This document shows, in pieces, positions 25,842 to 41,872 of a stretch of 64,000 nt of DNA. Source of the stretch: Haliclona indistincta (Eukaryota; Porifera; Demospongiae; Haplosclerida; Chalinidae); the NCBI GenBank assembly GCA_964017065.1, contig OZ024783.1, positions 2,703,059 to 2,767,058 of the forward strand. The letters are read 5' to 3'. Position numbers and translations under genes: made by a program. The notes under the pieces are model-generated. The model saw only the letters and a list, made by a program, of their open reading frames with translations, made no database searches and had not been told where the DNA came from. How positions within the stretch are numbered: position 1 is the first letter of the stretch; every line of letters starts with the position of its first letter.

Positions 25842-26705
25842 ACATGCACGCACTCACACATGCACACACGCACACAAACACACACACCTGATATGCAAAC
25901 TTTGAACTGCTTTACACATGATTGACAAACAGTTTAAACTTTGAGTCACGGATGAGATTTGTCTTGCTGCATTCTAATTACACAGTACTAGTAGACAATG
26001 AACTGCTCACACAATAATAACTGATGAAAGAATGGTAATCAATCAATTGATCAATTCAAGATCAGTTGCTCACCTGATATAAGAAATCCTCTTTTAAAAT
26101 CATTAATAAATAAATCACTTGTAGAATGTAAACACACTGAACATTGGTGTCGTGAACTGATGAAAAATGGCTCTATAATGGAGAACAAAATTAATGATAA
26201 ATTATTATCTAAGTGTAAGAATAATAATTATTTTGAAATTATCAATTATCTCCTGATTCACGTCTTATGACCTATAGTTGTCTGATGCTACCATGTTGGA
26301 CACTTCATGCAGTAGATGTTGAAAAGAAAAGAGTTGAGTTGCCTGCAATGAACTAGTTGTAATTTGTTCAAGTCTACAGCTTCTTGTTCAATTTTTCGTT
26401 TGCATGGCTGTCTGCGAAATTTACAAGAATTATTGCAATTATGGACGACAGATGCTGGTGATAAAATATGTTGACTCTTGATTGGTATGATGACTTTGGT
26501 CAATTCCATGGTAGGGCAATCATATACTCGTTTAGCAAAAGTTCACAACTAGGTGATGTCTGAACTTCAAATAACTGCACAAAACAAATGTTTTGCTGCT
26601 TGCTTGTCTCTACGCATGCCTTGAGAATAGCAGGGAATATCTTTATTAAGATATAATAGCGAAAAGGAACAGGTAACTTTTAGCGTTGCATAATATGTAC
26701 GTACC
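25842..26705. other. AT-rich stretch without a recognised gene
   Basis: Starts with a CA/CACG repeat, then AT-rich sequence. A + strand open stretch at 26077-26269 (NPLLKSLINKSL, then HWCRELMKNGSI) has no ATG but is bounded upstream by an AG and ends at TAA-free sequence until TGA at about 26268. It could be an exon of an unknown gene, but I found no supporting partner exon. Confidence 0.4.
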
Positions 26706-28715
26706 TCATCATCTTGGTTGTCACGTTGACACAATACCGCCGAGTCAACCTCGACGAGCTCACCAGATGAAGAGAGTACTGCAGTTGAATGCTTTAAAAT
26801 TGAGGTTGCTCTTGTTAAGTTGTTAGCATGGAGCAGCACAATGAAGCCCATCTCCAACATAAGTTGACGCACAGTGAATTCTCTGCCTGGCTCATTCCAT
26901 AAGGTGACCTTGATGTTTTCAACCGTTTTGGGTCTAATGTTGGCTTCCTTTATAATTTTCACATGATATACGTGCAATTTTATTAGGGAGGCACGGTAGT
27001 GCCTCCCTATGTAGGGTTGAACGGGAAAACAAGATGGCGGCTACATATATGTATTAGCCTTCAAACGCTGATATTTCGCCTGGTGATGAATTGTATACGT
27101 CAAAAGACTCCTAAATCTGCTCTCTAGCCTTGCCCCATCTTACAGTAGCAAGGAGATCGCTCGAAAGTGTTACTAAAGTGACGAACCTGGAAACGGTGAA
27201 AATCGAGTTTCGTCATCTTCTTCTTCTTCTTCAGAGCGCCTAGCGCCTTTATGCGAGCAGTGCCGAGATCAAAACACCCACAAACAGTCGTGAAATTCTC
27301 CTGGCAGGTGCCTTTTGAACTTTTTTTTAGCGAAACGGCGATAAAAATTCCGCGATTTCTCGATCGTGATCCATTGTCAGCTAAGTGGTAGACGCCATTA
27401 TTGTGATTGCGCAATACGCACGTGACCAAGCTGTGGTTAGCGCACGTGACCAAGCATTGGCTTGTATGGATCACGCCGTATGGATCACGGAGAACACATA
27501 TTTGTCTGGAGACTTCGAAGGACGGTAAGCTTGTATAGGATCACAATTCTGTGCTTGCCAGATAATTATAACCGTCGTACAGGTCAACAAACAAGTGTGG
27601 GCGGGGCTCGTATCCACTGCATATGCATACTAGCGTAGGCGAGCTGATATGTACAGCACAACAATTATTTTTAGCTACAAGTTTAAAATTCTTAATAATA
27701 AAGAAAAGCCATCAACAACAGGAAAAAACTAAACCATTGGTGGAAACAAAGACGGCTCAGTACGTGGATGATATTGAACTGCACTTCACTGAAAAAGAAA
27801 AAAGGACACAAACAAGTAATTAAAAAGATTTCTATCGAAATCAAAAGGATGTAGGGTTGTGAAATCTACCACTGGTCTACAATGCAATCTAACAAGGAAC
27901 AAGCATGGAATGGTAACACGATTGACTTGCTAACAGACCATAGATCCCTACATCAGTGGCTGTACATAAGATGTCACAAGCGGAATGCAAGTCAGGTGTC
28001 AACAGCAACTAGCTGAACTAGCTATAGCCAACCACAGCAGCCACTGATGTAGGGATCTATGGTCTGTTAGCAAGTCAATCGTGTTACCATTCCATGCTTG
28101 TTCCTTGTTAGATTGCATTGTAGACCAGTGGTAGATTTCACAACCCTACATCCTTTTGATTTCGATAGAAATCTTTTTAATTTCTTTCATATTATTTATT
28201 AAGCATGTACTGACCTGAATCTTCCTCAAAGCCCCTGATTGGTAAATCAGCTTTGTCTCGTCCTTCTGCTTTTCCCCATGCATGTATTCTTTGACAGCAG
28301 GTTCTCTAAGGAGGTGCTTGAAGCCCTCTCCATAGGCACTAAAAATTTGATGAGTTGAGCACTGGGTTAATTATTATACTTGTAAATTGAACTTAAACTC
28401 ACGACTCTGCATCTCCACCATCTGCCACAAGTCTTAGCTGCTCACAGAGAGCAAATGCAGTGGTGATGTCTCTGCTTGCTGCCTGGTGATTCGTATGCAT
28501 TTATGCTCACGCATGACACCGTTGAACGATTCACACCTAATTTTTATTTAAATTATTGTCACAACAATGAAAAGATAATATTAATATACCTCGAGTCTCA
28601 GTGTTGTAGGCACTGGTTGGTCCAAATTGACATAGACTTCAGGGAGGTGCAGCAGAAATTTCACTTTGTTCAGCAGCAAAGGTGATACTGCCTTTGCTGC
28701 CTCAACTAACTCTTG
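26706..28715 (-). CDS. Unrecognised multi-exon gene
   Basis: Four segments on the - strand fit together by splice sites and phase: one ending at 28590 (ELVEAAKAVSPLLLNKVKF, then LHLPEVYVNLDQPVPTTLRLE, donor GTATAT), 28484-28403 (AASRDITTAFALCEQLRLVA, donor GTGAGT), 28338-28215 (AYGEGFKHLLREPAVKEYMHG, donor GTCAGT) and 26951-26706 (RPKTVENIKVTLWNEPGREF, donor GTACGT). I do not recognise the protein. The last exon faintly resembles the strand-rich part of Tudor/SN-like domains, which is only a guess. The 5' end may be just downstream of the SRCR gene or even part of it (phase 1 at 28821 would fit an acceptor before TATCACC near 28673). The long intron holds the foldback element 27818-28182. A 31-bp tandem duplication lies at 28698-28750. 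Confidence 0.5.
26984..27009. repeat. Short palindrome TAGGGAGGCAC / GTGCCTCCCTA
   Basis: Eleven-base inverted arms separated by GGTA. It resembles two abutting transposon termini, but no partner end was found nearby. It lies just 5' of the exon at 26951 on the - strand. Confidence 0.6.
27010..27817. other. Intronic or intergenic stretch with no recognised gene
   Basis: Contains a TCT repeat at 27219-27234, a moderately CpG-rich part (27230-27450) and an inverted pair CACGTGACCAAGC near 27418 and 27443. Open frames here lack splice context and family similarity. Confidence 0.5.
27818..28182. mobile_element. Foldback element with 145-bp near-perfect arms
   Basis: 27818-27962 and 28038-28182 are near-identical inverted copies (ends AATTAAAAAGATTTC and GAAATCTTTTTAATT) around a 75-bp loop. 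The near-perfect match suggests recent mobility or gene conversion between arms. No coding sequence. Confidence 0.92.
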
Positions 28716-28820
28716 CACAGTGTCAGTGCCTCAACTAACTCTTGCACAGTGTTTATGGATATTATACATTATTAGAAAACAGAAACTATGATTGACACTG
28801 AAAATACCAAGATTTATACC

Positions 28821-31070
<2,250 letters not shown>

Positions 31071-31114
31071 TCATGCATACTGAAAAGTAGCATACTTTAA
31101 CAGTAACTTACAAG

Positions 31115-31305
31115 TCCCATATTGGTCCACATCGTATCCTAATTGACGACACGCCACTCTGGCATCACTACTGTAGAAGCCATGATCACACACAGTTCCT
31201 CATGTCTGTCCTATATACACACACTTCCACTCTCCCCTGGTTGGTAGTAACACCATTCACCAACCGCACCTCTCCATGAGTGCAGCTACCATATACAGTA
31301 GTAAT
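31115..31305 (-). pseudogene. Degenerate duplicate of the first SRCR exon
   Basis: This segment repeats exon 31046-30851 ([29 protein letters not shown]) at high identity. It has an extra-base frameshift after GRVEVCV near 31220 and a TGA in place of the conserved Trp of WGTVC (near 31200). A recent tandem duplication of about 245 bp that has lost coding capacity is the simplest reading. Confidence 0.8.
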
Positions 31306-31489
31306 ACCTGTCACAGAAATAATTTCTTTCTTAATTAACATGCATGCTAAACAACTGAAAAGTAGCATCACCATTAATAACTTACACATGAGAAGCAAAT
31401 CACATTTTGCTGTACAATTCATCATCTTTCATGCACTGCACAAGACTAGCAGTTGCACTATGACATACTAGCTATATCTGTTTACGCTA

Positions 31490-32140
31490 TCATGAAAAAT
31501 CACATGAGCTAAAAATAATTTTTGTACGGAAATTTAGAAGTATGCAAGTAATACAAGTATAGTAGAAAGTTAAGTGTATAATAGCATTGTACTTTAGCAA
31601 TAAAATTATAATTGGTATTCTGTGTTTTCCTGAAACTTGTTATCTGTTTACACTTTTTGGCACTTCCCATACTTCTCTTAAAATAACAATAAACAACAAA
31701 AATAAATGTTAGCAGCTAAAGTTGTTCACCATTACTTTTTTGTAAGATGTATTATATCACTGTTTCCTTCTTCATCGCTTAATTGAAAGTTATAAAAAAT
31801 TCCACAATGCGCATATCAAGTAATGAGTTAAGAGAAAATTTTGAATAATTATGTTATTATGACTCAAAAAAATATTTTGCTTGGTAACTGATAAAGTTTA
31901 GATAAAGATTGAGATTTTTTGTAAACTATCATACTCAATTAACATGCCTTCAAGTACACAGACCACACGACGTCAAACATTATTACCACACAATAATACT
32001 GAACTAATGCATGTGAGCATGAAGTATTGAGTACAACATGATGAGAAAATCATCAATTTAATGTGCGATGAGTTATAATTGTGCATAGTAACGTTACTAG
32101 CCTAGTCACAAAAGTATACCCATAGACAGTAGTAGGTAGT
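31490..32140. repeat. Direct repeat flanking the NLR F segment, copy 1
   Basis: This AT-rich block (for example AGTATAGTAGAAAGTTAAGT at about 31555, and TTTTTGGCACTTCCCATACT) recurs in the same orientation at about 36885-37500 with indels. NLR F and its flanks lie between the two copies. No gene is seen inside. Confidence 0.85.
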
Positions 32141-32779
32141 CAGGTACAGATCAGTCCCAAACTACTTAACGATGCCTCGTTAATTTTATTTAACGATGCC
32201 TCGGTGCGATGCAAACTTGTCAGGTTTGCAATCCAATAAGCTCATCGACTGCAGCAACTAAAACATACAGAACCGTAAATTTTAAGTTGAAAGTTGCAAT
32301 TGGTGAGACTAGCCATAAAGGGTGCATAAAGGGTTTAATTTCACATGCCTCACAAAGTAACATTATTAAGTTAATGGATTAGAATGAGAGAAAGTCATTC
32401 TACCAGCTAGAATGAAAATGTCATGAATTAGCAAGCTAGCTCAAGCTAAGAGCATGAACTCAAAGCTGTTGCAATCCATTCCAAGTCATGCATCATCTTC
32501 CAGTACTCCTCCTCCAGGCAGTATACTACCCATCATCACTATCTAATAATGTATTGCACGTGAGATAGAAACATGATATGAAAAATTACACATATTCAAA
32601 CTCTGCACAAAGTAGCTAACAATTAAAAACAGGAGTGACAAAAAATATTAAGAAATGATGCGTTCTACACATGTACATGAAAAAAAGACAAATTAGTTCC
32701 AAAATTTATTCAAATAATTATTGAACTGTTATATAAAAAGACTGAAATCATAATGAACACATAAGTACATGTATTATCA
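32141..32779. other. 3' flank of NLR F
   Basis: Contains a short TAACGATGCCTCG direct repeat (32168 and 32191) and then, inverted, the conserved NLR 3' flank (32400-32770) that follows NLR A at 4540-4960. No gene. Confidence 0.75.
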
Positions 32780-35711
32780 TTAATTACAAGGTTTTAACAG
32801 ATGCTTATATTGTTCTTGGAAGTGTGGTGGTAGCTTGTTATAGACTACTATATCAAGTTTGAATGTTACTACATGTTCGTTACTATCAGCAGCCTCGATC
32901 AGTTGGAGCAGGTTAGTAGAGTCAGTGTAATCTTTTAGCTCTTCAATCTGTAGTACTTCTAGTGTGTGGTGTGACTGTACAATGTTAGTGAGAACAGGTA
33001 GATCACTAGTGCTTAGTGGATCATCAATCTCCAGGTAGGTCAGTGAAGCAATATTCACGATCAATGCAGCTAGCGGGTGAAGAAGGTCACATGAAATGGC
33101 AAGTTCCTTGAGGTTTGTGTTACCATGTGGAAGAAGCTGAGTATCAACAAAAGTGTCAATAATTTCCAATCCAAGTTGTTGCAATGAAGAAGGTTGAAAT
33201 AATGTTAAGATTAATGAGCTACTATTTGGCAATCCAATGCCAGACATAAATAGATATTTTAGTCCACTCCCTGGTGCTATCAGCTGCTGTAAGATGACCA
33301 GATCATCATGATCAATGTTAACCCTCCATAATACAAGTTTCTTCAATCGACAAAACTCCTTTAATGTAATAATTACAGAAAGGGACGATCCAGTTATGTT
33401 TAATGACAAAATTCTCCCTTTAGCAATAGATGAGGACCTAAGACCCTTCACTAGGAGATCAATATTTTCCTCTGACTCATTATTCATTAAAATTAGTCAA
33501 AATCTTTCTTCAAAGTGGCTGATGCAGTATCCTGTGGCATACCAGTCAAAACCAACTACTGGTTCAACATCTATTGTATAACGTTTACTGTAGTCCACCT
33601 TCACACTATCCATAATGCTAGGACACTCATATGCACAATGGACCAACTGTAGACTAGTATACTGGATACTGGCAAGTTGTTGTACCAACCCCTGGTACAC
33701 AGGGTGACTATGATAATCATCATGTCTGTACATTCCTGCCAGAAACCTCACAACAACACTACCTTCCTTTAGCCATTCTACCAGTTCGAAGCCACTAGGA
33801 TTCACAATAGCAATATGGAGGGCAGTCAAGTATTCTTGAAGAGTGAGATGGAGGAAGGAGTAGGAGCACCCAGGACCTGTACACACATTCACACTTGTGG
33901 TCTTTTTCATTGTCCCAAGGTGCTCAAAGTCCTCACCAAGGTCAGTGAAGACATACTTTTTCTCACACAGACTCTCATAGGCCACCTTGGCTAGCTGAAG
34001 AAGCTGCTGGGCCACTACAGGAAGAAGCTTGCTAATGTCCTCTGTACGCTGGAGGGAAGGAGGCATGCAATACTCACTAGGAATCCGACATGTGGACACA
34101 AGGTGCCTGCGAATGAGACCACGAGTGAGAGCGTCAAAGAGCTGTGTCATGGTTGTAGGGAAGGGCATATCTGTGTCATAGCTGTCCTGGTATATCAGGG
34201 CTACAAAGACGGCATTGAGAGGGATGTACATCATACCATATGGGAAGATTACTAGTGATGTAAGTCAAGAACCCTGCCAGGATATCCCCACTAAACACGC
34301 TCGCAGCAAACCGCTTGATATCCTCTCTAGTGAAGCCTATCACCTCGAGGTGCCTGTCTATGTTATGCTGGCAGAGACTCCAGAGCTCAGCGCTTACTGA
34401 AGGACGACTGGTGACAATAATAGTAGCCTCTGCCAGAAGCCTACCCTTGAGTATATCCATATAGACTGAGCCCTCCTGTCGCTGCTCACGAGGAAGCTCA
34501 TCAAACCCATCGCACACGATAAGCATGCCTTCTCCTTCTCCTATTGCAGCCAAGAGCTCCTCCATGTTAGTGGTAGCATCACACGGCAGCAGGTCTCCAA
34601 GGCAGTGTGCCTCTTGAGCCTTCTTCTCCCTCAAGCGTAATAGCACCACTAACTCGTACTGCTTTACACTCTCTAACTCCTCCCACTTGTGACACACCTC
34701 CCATGCCAGTGTGCTCTTGCCGATACCTGGTGCACCTTCCACCAGGACACAATGTACTAGTCTACCATCCTCTCTGGGCTTTAGTATATGATCTAGTGCT
34801 ATCGGAGCTTTCTCATGCAAGATCTCTTCAGATAAACCGTGGAGACTTTTTCTAGTAAACTCATCTGCTTGCTTCCTGGTGATACCCTTCTTGCTGATGA
34901 CAGCTAGCTCAATGTAGTGCTTGCTGGCAGTAGTGAGTAGCTTATCATCATCAGGGAGTGGCTGTCGGTAACATTTCTTTAGGAACTGTTTGTACTGTTT
35001 CCTGGTGATAGCTGAGGAGAGGAAACACATCATCCACTGGTCATTAGTGACTGAGTATATATTTCATTATACCTGTTGTGCTTGAATGAGATGAAGAGGT
35101 GATGGAGGATGGTATTATACTATCATTGGTCTGTTGTGCTGTAAGACACTGTCACATGTTATTCCACCATACACACATTCTCTACTCACCAGCTGATGTG
35201 TTTGGTGGTAGGAACGACACCAGTTGAGGAGTGTGCAGTGACTTGAGTTGAGCTACATCAGAACACCATGCACTGGTCAGTGGATGTACTCAGACACACA
35301 TTATCACACTCACCACATGTGGACCTCAGCTTGCCACAGAGGTGCTGCATTGAACTGTCCTTCTCTAGTGCTTCAGCAAACTTGTGGTAGTTGCTGGGGT
35401 CTAGTCGGATTGCTGTTTCCGTCGCGACTAGTAGCTCTGACACTTTCTGCTGTCTATGGGTCGAATCAGAAATATTCATTCTCGTCTCTCGTGACAGTAG
35501 ACCAGCGGAGTACAGTTCTGCTGCCAGTGAAGTAGGGTCACCAATGGATTTGAACAGGTCAGCATAATGCCTTTGGAACGAGCGGTACTCAGCGCTCTCG
35601 GTCTCCTGAACAGCAGACGAAGATTACAGACAAGTATTATTTATATACTACACACAACAATGCAGCTATGGACTGATTCAGCTAAAGAAACAGTCTTACC
35701 TGATCGGCCAT
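32780..35711 (-). pseudogene. CARD-NACHT-LRR receptor gene F (frameshift plus stop)
   Basis: Exons 35711-35700 (MADQ), 35605-35314 (CARD), 35252-35190, 35138-35073 and 35011-32780. It is the closest relative of NLR A: the same five-exon plan, the same CARD (FKSIGDPTSLAAELYSAGLL), P-loop GAPGIGKST, Walker B LIVCDGFDEL and LRR tail ending LKPCN. It shares with A the missing AT dinucleotide after NACHT (near 34243), which ends the frame at 34176. It also has a private TGA at 33497-33499 where A has Gly (ERFGLI). Within the CARD, residues after LLSRET differ from A (MNISDSTHRQQ against RKRIYSRTLVE), an unusually local divergence. Either a pseudogene or a truncated CARD-NACHT product. Confidence 0.85.
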
Positions 35712-36687
35712 ATAAACTGTCAACAAAACAAGCCACACCTTTTAAGGCCCTAGCTAGTTTTCAATGAAACTGATTATCTTGTGCATTAACTTTCACTTGC
35801 TGATAAAAAATACAGAATAGTAGCAGAATATTCTACTCAATACCAAACAGTGCAGTGGTGTTACATCAAATTTAACACAGCGTTTTAATCGGTCGTGCGC
35901 AATAGTTTCCATTCTTGCGGAATTCTTTGTGTACAAGACATTTCCAAGATTTGGGAAACCGTGCGTGCGCACATCTTGCGCAGTACTTGTACAGCCAGCG
36001 AGTGGTCCTGCCCAATTCTTGTGCACGGACACGTGGCATTTCCAACTCTTGTGCAATTGCTGGCGCACGTACGCCGCCTCTAGCTCACGCTCAACTTAAC
36101 GGTGTACTACATGTTCCTGTCCTCTGATGCCGTCTCAGAGTATGCTAGCATGATACTAGAGATCAGCGTTATCGCAGGTAGTATAAGTAACAATAAAATA
36201 ATTATTTGAAGACACAGATGTTCCACTAGCTAGAACTTCAACAACTATTTTGCTGTTCACTCCTCTACATCTCCAGCAATTTCTCTGGTGGTGGGAGCTG
36301 TGGAAGGAGGTATAGTACTGCATGGTGGCTGTGAAGTCGGCAGTACTAGCGACGCCTATCCATACCACTTACCGCATGCAAATGTTCAACTGTTAATCAT
36401 AAATTATTATTGCTATGTCCAGTTAAATGTCACTCCACAATAATAATAATATTAACTGCATATAAAACACATCAACACAACTGCTACCATTGGTAATGTC
36501 CAGTGTGCAGAATCACTGTTCTTTGACACATGCAGCTAGCTTAATCCACAATCTTTCAATTTGGTATGACAGACGCTGTAGTAAAAAATGAAACGGATAA
36601 CAATACGTACATGGTGCTTCATCAGTGCAAGACTTTTGTAATATGTTTGTTCATGCATGACAGAGCTTACATAACGACCCTGGTTAC
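35712..36687. other. Upstream region of NLR F, no recognised gene
   Basis: 35880-36090 is CpG-richer with repeated TCTTGTGCA/GCGCAC motifs. 36110-36370 has weak exon-like stretches on the + strand (donor GGTAGTAT near 36177, acceptor CTCCAG near 36274) without family similarity. The rest is AT-rich. Confidence 0.45.
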
Positions 36688-36885
36688 CTCTGTTTACAAA
36701 GCCCACAGTACAAGCAAGACTGGTGACTGCCGACAGAGCATGACCCTGTCTACAAAGCCCACAGTACAAGCAAGACTGGTGACTGCCGACAGAGCATGAC
36801 CCTGTCTACAAAGCCCACAGTACAAGCAAGACTGGTGACTGCCGACAGAGTATATGACCCTGTCTACAAAGCCCACAGTACACGG
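36688..36885. repeat. 56-bp tandem repeat, about 3.5 units
   Basis: Unit begins TCTACAAAGCCCACAGTACA and ends ACAGAGCATGACCCTG. The units are almost identical. The array ends precisely where the second direct repeat (36885 on) begins. Confidence 0.95.
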
Positions 36886-37500
36886 AAAAATCGCATGTGC
36901 TAAAAATAGTTTGTGTACGTTTAGAAGTATGCTTAGGAGTAATACAAGTATAGTAGAAAGTTAAGTGTATAATAGCATTGTACTATAGCAATTTCCGTGA
37001 GTTTTCTTGAAACTTGTTGTCTGTTTACACTTTTTGGCACTTCCCATACTTCTCTTAAAATAACAATAAACAACTAAAGTAGATAAATATTAGCAGCTAA
37101 AGTTGTTCACCATTACTTTATTGTAAGATGTATAATCACTGTTTCCTTCTTCATCGCTTAATTGTAGTTATAAAAATTCAATGTGCATATCAAGTAATGA
37201 TTTTTAAGAGAAAATGTTGAAATTCTACATGACCCAAATATTTTACTCGGTAACTAACATGACAAAGTTTAGATAAAGATCGAGATTTTTCGTAAACTAG
37301 CATACTCAATTAACATGCTTTCAAGTACACAGACAACACGACGTCTATTATCACACAATACTGAACTAATGCATGTGAGCATGAAGTATTGAGTACAACA
37401 TGATGAGAAAATCATCAATTTAATGTGTGACAAGTTCTCAATCTATAATAATTATTATGCTTAGCTGTTACTAACCTAGTCACAAAAGTATACCGTTGTT
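36885..37500. repeat. Direct repeat flanking the NLR F segment, copy 2
   Basis: Same orientation and order of motifs as 31490-32140, diverged by small indels. Continues into sequence shared with 32140-32165 (CAGATCAGTCCCAAAC near 37625) after an extra stretch. Confidence 0.85.
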
Positions 37501-38254
37501 AAGTAAACAGTAGTAGGTATTCAGCTCAGCTATAGTTGTACTTACTCTCCACCATCAGTTCACATTAATGTCATAATAATGGGTACTTCCCTGTGTTTAT
37601 TAATAATGATATAATGTAGTAGACAGATCAGTCCCAAACCACTCAATGAAAACCACACAAGTAACTATAGCAGTTGAACTAATGATACCAGCATCTATAA
37701 ACTAACCATTAGTTCTGTTAACACATGAAAACTACCTTAGTACTTCCAAGAATCAGTGAAAGGCTTGCATGGTCAGAGAGTATTCACCCAGAGTTACTGG
37801 AATAGATATTGTTGCAGAGAGCATTCTATATCAGAGGTCCACAAAAGAGCCACAACAGTCATTGTTCAGGGTTTGAGTACACATTCTGTACACTACATAA
37901 TGGAGGGAATCCACATGACTAGACATTTTAATACCAGCTGATCGACTGAACCAAGTCTCGCACATGTAAGTGAATTCATCATCACTGCGATAGACAGACC
38001 AGCACACCATGGTCTTATCAGAATATCTATTGTACATAAGCTTAGTCATCAAACACACGATTATTTTATTCGCATAATAATTTATAGAGATATATTATTG
38101 TTACGACCAGCAAGTGGTGTTACGTTAATGATAAGTGGAGTGATGAACAGACAGACAGGCAGGGATTATGGTGGTTCTATGAGCGAGTGGATATGGATGG
38201 TGGTTACTGCATGTGATACTGAGGTATGATTGGTTATAGCTATAGTTGTCGCCT
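37501..38254. other. Region 3' of the APEX-like gene
   Basis: No gene recognised. Short open frames here lack splice sites or family similarity. Probably the 3' UTR of the - strand APEX-like gene plus AT-rich spacer. Confidence 0.4.
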
Positions 38255-41872
<3,618 letters not shown>

